Assembly: GCA_017504165.1 (NCBI GenBank)
Contig: JAFVRR010000011.1
Coordinates: 62,001-126,000 of the forward strand
Origin: Clostridia bacterium
Lineage (GTDB): Bacteria; Bacillota; Clostridia; Christensenellales; Borkfalkiaceae
Reading direction: 5' to 3'
DNA: 64,000 nt
Made by a program: the position numbers and the translations under genes. The notes beneath the pieces are model-generated. The model ran no database searches. It was not told the DNA's origin and saw nothing but the letters and a program-made list of their open reading frames with translations. Within the stretch, counting starts at the first letter, position 1, and each line of letters opens with the position of its first letter. Positions 59,901 through 64,000 of this stretch are shown here, piece by piece.

Positions 59901-61616
59901 ATGTTAAAAAGATTTTTGTCTTATTACAAACCGCATAAGTTTATGTTTACGCTAGATATGATAGCGTCGCTACTCGTGTCGGTTATAGGTATATTTTATC
60001 CAATAATTACAAGGGCTATGCTCAACGATTACGTACCAAATCAAAAGTATGACTTAATCGTTTTATTCGGCGCTGTTTTACTAGGTCTTTATTTTGTAAA
60101 AATGCTCCTAAACTATTTTATACAGTATCAAGGGCATATGATAGGCGTTAAAATGCAGGCTAGAATGCGCTCTGATATGTTTAGGCATTTACAAACTTTG
60201 CCGTATAAATTTTACGATAATCACGAAACGGGTAAAATTATGTCAAGAATGACTAACGACCTTAACGATATTAGCGAACTTGCGCATCACGGTCCAGAAA
60301 ATATTTTAATTTCGTCAATATCAATCGTTGCGTCTTTTATATATCTAGCAACAATTAATCTATACTTAACTTTAATAATTTTCGCTTGCGTACCAATACT
60401 TCTTGTAATTTCTTTTATCGTTCGCGGTAAAATGCGCTCTGCGTTTATGGAAAGTAGAAAGGCGGTTGCGGAAATTAACGCCTCGCTTGAAAGTAGCGTG
60501 TCGGGCATTAGGGTAACTAAGGCGTTTACTAACGTTGATACCGAAATAGAAAAGTTTGAAAAGGGCAATAAATCTTTTGTTAACGCTAGAAAAAAAGCGT
60601 ATAAAGCAATGGGTACTTTCCACTCTTCAACTACTCTTGTAACTGAAGTCTTTAACGTTGTCGTATTAATTGCGGGTGGATTATTTTTATACGCTAACAA
60701 AATAGGTCTTGGCGATTATACTGCATTTATCGTGTCTATCAACGTGTTTTTAGCGCCGGTTAGACAACTTATTATGTTTATGGAACAATACCAAAACGGC
60801 GTTACAGGCTTTAAACGTTTTACCGAAATTATGGACGCTATTAGCGAAACGGATAAAGATACCGCTAAAGATTTAGTAGACGTTAAAGGTAATATTACCT
60901 TTAAAAACGTAACTTACGGCTACGGCGAAGAAAAGGACGTTTTACTTGATTTTAGTATGGATATTAAAAATGGTGAAAAGTTTGCTCTCGTTGGGCCGAG
61001 CGGTGGCGGTAAAACTACCGTTTGCCATTTAATCCCTCGCTTTTATCAAGTGGAAAAGGGTAATATTTTGATTGACGGCGTAGATATTAACGACGTTACT
61101 ATGCTATCGCTTAGAAAAAATATAGGTATTGTTCAGCAAGACGTTTACTTATTTAACGCAAGCATTAAAGATAATATTTTATACGGCAATCCAAACGCTA
61201 CTGAAGAAGAAGTAATTAAGGCGGCAAAACGCGCTAATATTCACGATTACGTTTTAACTTTAGAAAAGGGTTACGATACCATTATTGGCGAGCGTGGCGT
61301 TAAACTTTCGGGCGGTCAAAAGCAAAGGCTTTCTATCGCTAGGGTATTTTTGAAAAATCCACCAATTTTAATTTTAGACGAGGCGACGTCCGCGCTTGAT
61401 AACACTACCGAAATTTTAATTCAAGACGCGCTTGACGACCTTTGTCACGGCAGAACTACAATAGTTGTTGCTCATAGGTTATCTACCATTAAAAACGCCG
61501 ATAGAATCGCCGTAATTGACGGTGGTAAAATTATTGAAGAAGGTAAACACGAAGAATTGTTAGAAAGAAAAGGGAAATACGCTGAACTTTATAATCTTCA
61601 ATTTAAAAATTTATAA
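59901..61616 (+). CDS. ABC exporter (MsbA/BmrA-like half transporter)
   Basis: A 571-residue half-transporter with six membrane helices (residues ~15-310) and one ATPase domain. Walker A is GPSGGGKTT, the signature LSGGQKQR, catalytic Glu in ILDEATSALD, and switch His in VVAHRLSTI, so all sites are intact and it should work as a homodimer, unlike the pair at 6346/8112. I start at ATG 59901 because AGAGG lies 7 bases upstream; an in-frame TTG at 59883 is less likely. Substrate unknown. It lies upstream of cysK with 64 bases between. Confidence 0.92.
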   Translation: MLKRFLSYYKPHKFMFTLDMIASLLVSVIGIFYPIITRAMLNDYVPNQKYDLIVLFGAVLLGLYFVKMLLNYFIQYQGHMIGVKMQARMRSDMFRHLQTLPYKFYDNHETGKIMSRMTNDLNDISELAHHGPENILISSISIVASFIYLATINLYLTLIIFACVPILLVISFIVRGKMRSAFMESRKAVAEINASLESSVSGIRVTKAFTNVDTEIEKFEKGNKSFVNARKKAYKAMGTFHSSTTLVTEVFNVVVLIAGGLFLYANKIGLGDYTAFIVSINVFLAPVRQLIMFMEQYQNGVTGFKRFTEIMDAISETDKDTAKDLVDVKGNITFKNVTYGYGEEKDVLLDFSMDIKNGEKFALVGPSGGGKTTVCHLIPRFYQVEKGNILIDGVDINDVTMLSLRKNIGIVQQDVYLFNASIKDNILYGNPNATEEEVIKAAKRANIHDYVLTLEKGYDTIIGERGVKLSGGQKQRLSIARVFLKNPPILILDEATSALDNTTEILIQDALDDLCHGRTTIVVAHRLSTIKNADRIAVIDGGKIIEEGKHEELLERKGKYAELYNLQFKNL

Positions 61617-61680
61617 AAAGTATTATTTTGTCGCAAAAAGTGTTGATTTAAAATAATATATATAGTAATATAGTATAGTT

Positions 61681-62613
61681 ATGATTTATAGTGATATTTT
61701 ACAGGCAATCGGACACACTCCGATTATTAAACTTAATAAAATTGTCGATGAAAATTCTGCGGACGTTTTAGTAAAGTTTGAGGGGTTAAACGTCGGTGGT
61801 TCAATTAAAACTAGAACTGCTTTCAATATGATTTTAGACGCTGAAAAGAAAGGTCTTATTTCAAAAAATTCAATAATTGTTGAACCAACTAGTGGTAATC
61901 AAGGTATAGGTCTTGCTCTTGTTGGCGCGGTTAAAGGTTATAAAACTGTTATTATAATGCCAGATTCGGTTAGTGAAGAAAGAAGAAAATTAGTTCGCCA
62001 CTATGGCGCGGAAGTAATTTTAATTCACGATGAAGGTAATATTGGCGACTGTATCGATAAATGCTTAAAAACAGCCCTTAAAATGAAGGAAGAAAACCCT
62101 AACGTCTTCGTTCCACAACAATTTGAAAATCCTGCAAACCCAATGGTGCATCGCCATCATACCGGGCTTGAGATTTTAGAGCAAGTTGCCGGTCCTATCG
62201 ACGGCTTTTGTTCGGGTATAGGTACAGGCGGTACGATAACGGGCATAGGCGAAGTGTTAAAAGCGCAAAACCCAAACATTAAAATTTGGGCGGTAGAACC
62301 TGAAAACGCTGCAATTCTTGCCGGTGGGACTATTGGTTCTCATATTCAAATGGGTATTGGCGACGGGCTTATTCCACCAGTTTTAAATTGTGATATATAC
62401 GAAAAGGTTTGCATAATTACCGATGATGAGGCGCTTCAAACTTCTAGAGATTTAGCGAGTAAAGAGGGGATTATGTGTGGAATTTCATCGGGTACGAACG
62501 TTGCCGCAGCCTTAAAACTTGCAAAAGTGTTAGGCAAGGGAAAAACCGTTGTAACCGTACTTCCCGATACTGCTGAAAGGTATTTTTCAACTCCGCTTTT
62601 CGACGGGGAATAA
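61681..62613 (+). CDS. cysK: Cysteine synthase A (O-acetylserine sulfhydrylase)
   Basis: A 310-residue PLP enzyme making cysteine from O-acetylserine and sulfide. PLP lysine is Lys43 (GGSIKTRTAF), the substrate loop is PTSGNQGIGLAL, the phosphate-binding loop is GTGGTITGIGE and the C-terminal serine motif is GISSGTNVAAALKLAK. Length and motifs fit CysK. No Shine-Dalgarno precedes ATG; a TAATAT at 61664-61669 ends 11 bases upstream, so a very short leader is likely. Confidence 0.93.
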   Translation: MIYSDILQAIGHTPIIKLNKIVDENSADVLVKFEGLNVGGSIKTRTAFNMILDAEKKGLISKNSIIVEPTSGNQGIGLALVGAVKGYKTVIIMPDSVSEERRKLVRHYGAEVILIHDEGNIGDCIDKCLKTALKMKEENPNVFVPQQFENPANPMVHRHHTGLEILEQVAGPIDGFCSGIGTGGTITGIGEVLKAQNPNIKIWAVEPENAAILAGGTIGSHIQMGIGDGLIPPVLNCDIYEKVCIITDDEALQTSRDLASKEGIMCGISSGTNVAAALKLAKVLGKGKTVVTVLPDTAERYFSTPLFDGE

Positions 62614-62629
62614 AAATAAATTCAAAAAT

Positions 62630-62657
62630 AAAAATGCGTTAATAACTAACGCATTTT
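62630..62657. terminator. Bidirectional terminator between cysK and the convergent gene
   Basis: AAAATGCGTTA pairs with TAACGCATTTT, followed by TTT on the plus strand and by AT-rich bases on the minus strand. Confidence 0.85.
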
Positions 62658-62665
62658 TTTATTTA

Positions 62666-64000
62666 TTAATCAACTGTAATCGTCGATCTTCTAGATACTT
62701 TTTTAAGTATGTCTAAATAACTTTCATCAGATTTGCGATACATTTGCGATATAACTGCAAACGGAAGATAAATTCCACCGTCGAACGTACCCGCTATACA
62801 CATATGCACGTTAGATTTAGAGTTTTTATTAATAACTTTTAGCATATCGTACGCTCTAGCGCCGTTTTGCATCCAGTCGGCAGAGAATCTTCTCCACGCT
62901 TTACTTCTAAGTCTTTTATCGTGTTCAATAACTTCTTTACCGCTTTCGCCAAGTACGAAAGGTCCTTTTTGGTGAACGAATTTATCCTTTCTCCAGTCGA
63001 GCATCATAACGCCTTTAAACACGAGCCCTACGTTTTTGCCACCCCTTAAATTAAGGAGTTTTTTAGTAAATTCAACAGTTTCTAAATACTCTTCTTCGTT
63101 TACTACGCGCGTTCTATAGTTGTAAGGGTATTCACCGCAGTCTTCCCATAAAATTTCAATTTTTTCGTCAACTTTAGAAATGATATCAAGGTGCGAGCGT
63201 ACCGACGTTGCGTGAAGACCGAAAATAAGGTGTAAATTCGGTGTGATTTTCCATAATTCATTGGCAATTTCGTTTACCATTTCAGTAACGATTTCGGCAA
63301 TTAGTTTTCCGCCGACGGTTTGTTCCTTTCTTTCAGTAAAAGATTGGAAATAAATGCCGTCACACTTAACGTTTGCGTAGTTGTCGCGATATTCTTGAAT
63401 TGCAATTTTCTTAATTTCTTCAATACTTTCTTTGCTAATTTCGTCAATTGGTTTTCTTTCAATTTCCTTCCAACCCCAACTATAGCCAAGTACTACTTTA
63501 ATGCCGTAAGAGTGGGCGTAATCAATAACGTCGTCAATATTTAAAGGAATAAAGTCGTTCCATAAAATAAGTTCGTTAAGTTTATTTCTAGCCATATTAT
63601 CGATATACGCTCTATAATCGTTAATTGGGTTGCCCCAAGTGAAAATACTTCTTCTATTATGTTCTGGAGTTTCAGTATAACTGTATTCTCTTAAAGGGAA
63701 GTCGTAAATAAAGTTAGACATAGGGTTAGAACCGCATCCAGGGGCGCATTCTTGACAGTAATCGTCCAAATAACTAACTACAGAATAAAATAGTTCAACT
63801 TCGTTATTTGCCGTTAAAATGACAAATCTGCCTTCTTCATCGCTTGGGTTTTTAATAACTTTAACTAAAAAGCCGTTTTCAGGTATTTCTTCCTTTTTAA
63901 CGTGTTTTTGAATTTCTTTGCTATCGTTATATAAACTTATAAAGAATGCGTTTTTAGATAAAACTGCGCCTTCCTTTTCGCAAGGGAGCACGTGAATGCT
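62666..64000 (-). CDS. Large glycosidase-like protein, 5' end outside the window
   Basis: The frame runs leftwards from the right edge to TAA at 62666; at least 444 residues, the N-terminus is missing (a GTG near the edge is probably internal). The part seen resembles a TIM-barrel domain of glycosidases such as GH20/GH67-like enzymes: HNRRSIFTWGNPINDYRAYID, MARNKLNELILWNDF, DYAHSYGIKVVLGYSWGW, VKCDGIYFQSFTE and IEILWEDCGEYP. The segment before it (FVILTANNEVELFYSVVSYLDDYC) looks like the beta-alpha 'pre-barrel' domain that precedes GH20 and GH67 barrels. Exact family and catalytic residues unclear. Confidence 0.65.
   Translation of the reverse strand, partial: SIHVLPCEKEGAVLSKNAFFISLYNDSKEIQKHVKKEEIPENGFLVKVIKNPSDEEGRFVILTANNEVELFYSVVSYLDDYCQECAPGCGSNPMSNFIYDFPLREYSYTETPEHNRRSIFTWGNPINDYRAYIDNMARNKLNELILWNDFIPLNIDDVIDYAHSYGIKVVLGYSWGWKEIERKPIDEISKESIEEIKKIAIQEYRDNYANVKCDGIYFQSFTERKEQTVGGKLIAEIVTEMVNEIANELWKITPNLHLIFGLHATSVRSHLDIISKVDEKIEILWEDCGEYPYNYRTRVVNEEEYLETVEFTKKLLNLRGGKNVGLVFKGVMMLDWRKDKFVHQKGPFVLGESGKEVIEHDKRLRSKAWRRFSADWMQNGARAYDMLKVINKNSKSNVHMCIAGTFDGGIYLPFAVISQMYRKSDESYLDILKKVSRRSTITVD

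Noticed and set aside
1..64000. Prophage, conjugative element or insertion sequence
   Set aside because: No integrase, transposase, capsid, relaxase or terminase motifs were seen in any credible gene.

Overview
The window looks like chromosome from a low-GC, uncultured gut-type member of the Firmicutes (Clostridia-like). Supporting this are the order rimO-pgsA-cinA-recA-rny, an hrcA-grpE-dnaK-dnaJ operon behind a CIRCE element, a two-gene Suf (SmsC/SmsB-type) iron-sulfur system, an anaerobic-type GlpA/GlpB/DUF1667 triad, strong SD sequences, TTGACA/TATAAT promoters and short Rho-independent terminators. I cannot place it below class; no sporulation or rRNA genes are present.

Layout. 1-4.8 kb: housekeeping block (rimO end, pgsA, a CinA with an eroded N-terminal domain, recA, rny). 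4.9-10 kb: an HtrA-like lipoprotein protease and a heterodimeric ABC exporter. 10.1-17.1 kb: tRNA-Ser with a displaced tRNA tail, an orphan lipoprotein, a CASTOR-like RCK channel, and a zinc-ribbon/nuclease gene lying between two exact copies of one terminator. 17.2-22.8 kb: Suf pair, DeoR-type regulator and the divergent glycerol-3-phosphate oxidation triad. 23-26.6 kb: sugar-related enzymes. 26.6-32.3 kb: tRNA-Arg and tRNA-Leu with displaced tails, hairpin-rich arrays, a Crp-type regulator, a VanW protein, and an XRE repressor/CFI-box protein pair with clear operators. 32.3-38.4 kb: an interrupted GH79-like gene, two CE15-like esterases (one without the nucleophile), an opine-dehydrogenase-like enzyme and an M20 hydrolase. 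38.4-41 kb: a three-gene TIR/membrane operon. 41-52.6 kb: M50-like protein, phosphohexomutase, GH2 enzyme, pyridoxal kinase, Ca2+ P-type ATPase, HAD phosphatase, GH43-like protein, tRNA-Thr, TIM-barrel protein. 52.8-58.1 kb: heat-shock operon. 58.2-59 kb: tRNA-Val, tRNA-Gly (followed by two tandem 173-174 bp units each ending in the Gly tRNA tail) and tRNA-Cys. 59-64 kb: metalloprotease-like protein, ABC exporter, cysK, and a partial glycosidase-like gene.

The most unusual theme is at the tRNA genes. Three of the seven (Ser, Leu, Gly) are followed by an exact 16-nt copy of tRNA positions 61-76, including CCA; tRNA-Arg is followed by a 72-bp copy of its 3' half plus terminator; tRNA-Thr is preceded by a copy of its 5' end. 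The intervening 136-255 bp carry no integrase. Ser and Leu share one end module, and Arg and Thr share another, so these look like a family (or two) of very small tRNA-targeted elements or their scars. Next to tRNA-Leu sit arrays of short hairpins whose stems differ while their linkers are conserved, and the two Gly units differ mainly by exchange of one whole hairpin. Other candidates for new biology are the TIR operon, the XRE/CFI-box pair and the zinc-ribbon nuclease inserted into a terminator.

The carbohydrate genes (GH2, GH79-like, GH43-like, CE15-like, YhcH, phosphohexomutase) suggest scavenging of plant or host glycans; the glycerol-3-phosphate triad and opine/acyl-amino-acid enzymes suggest additional small substrates.
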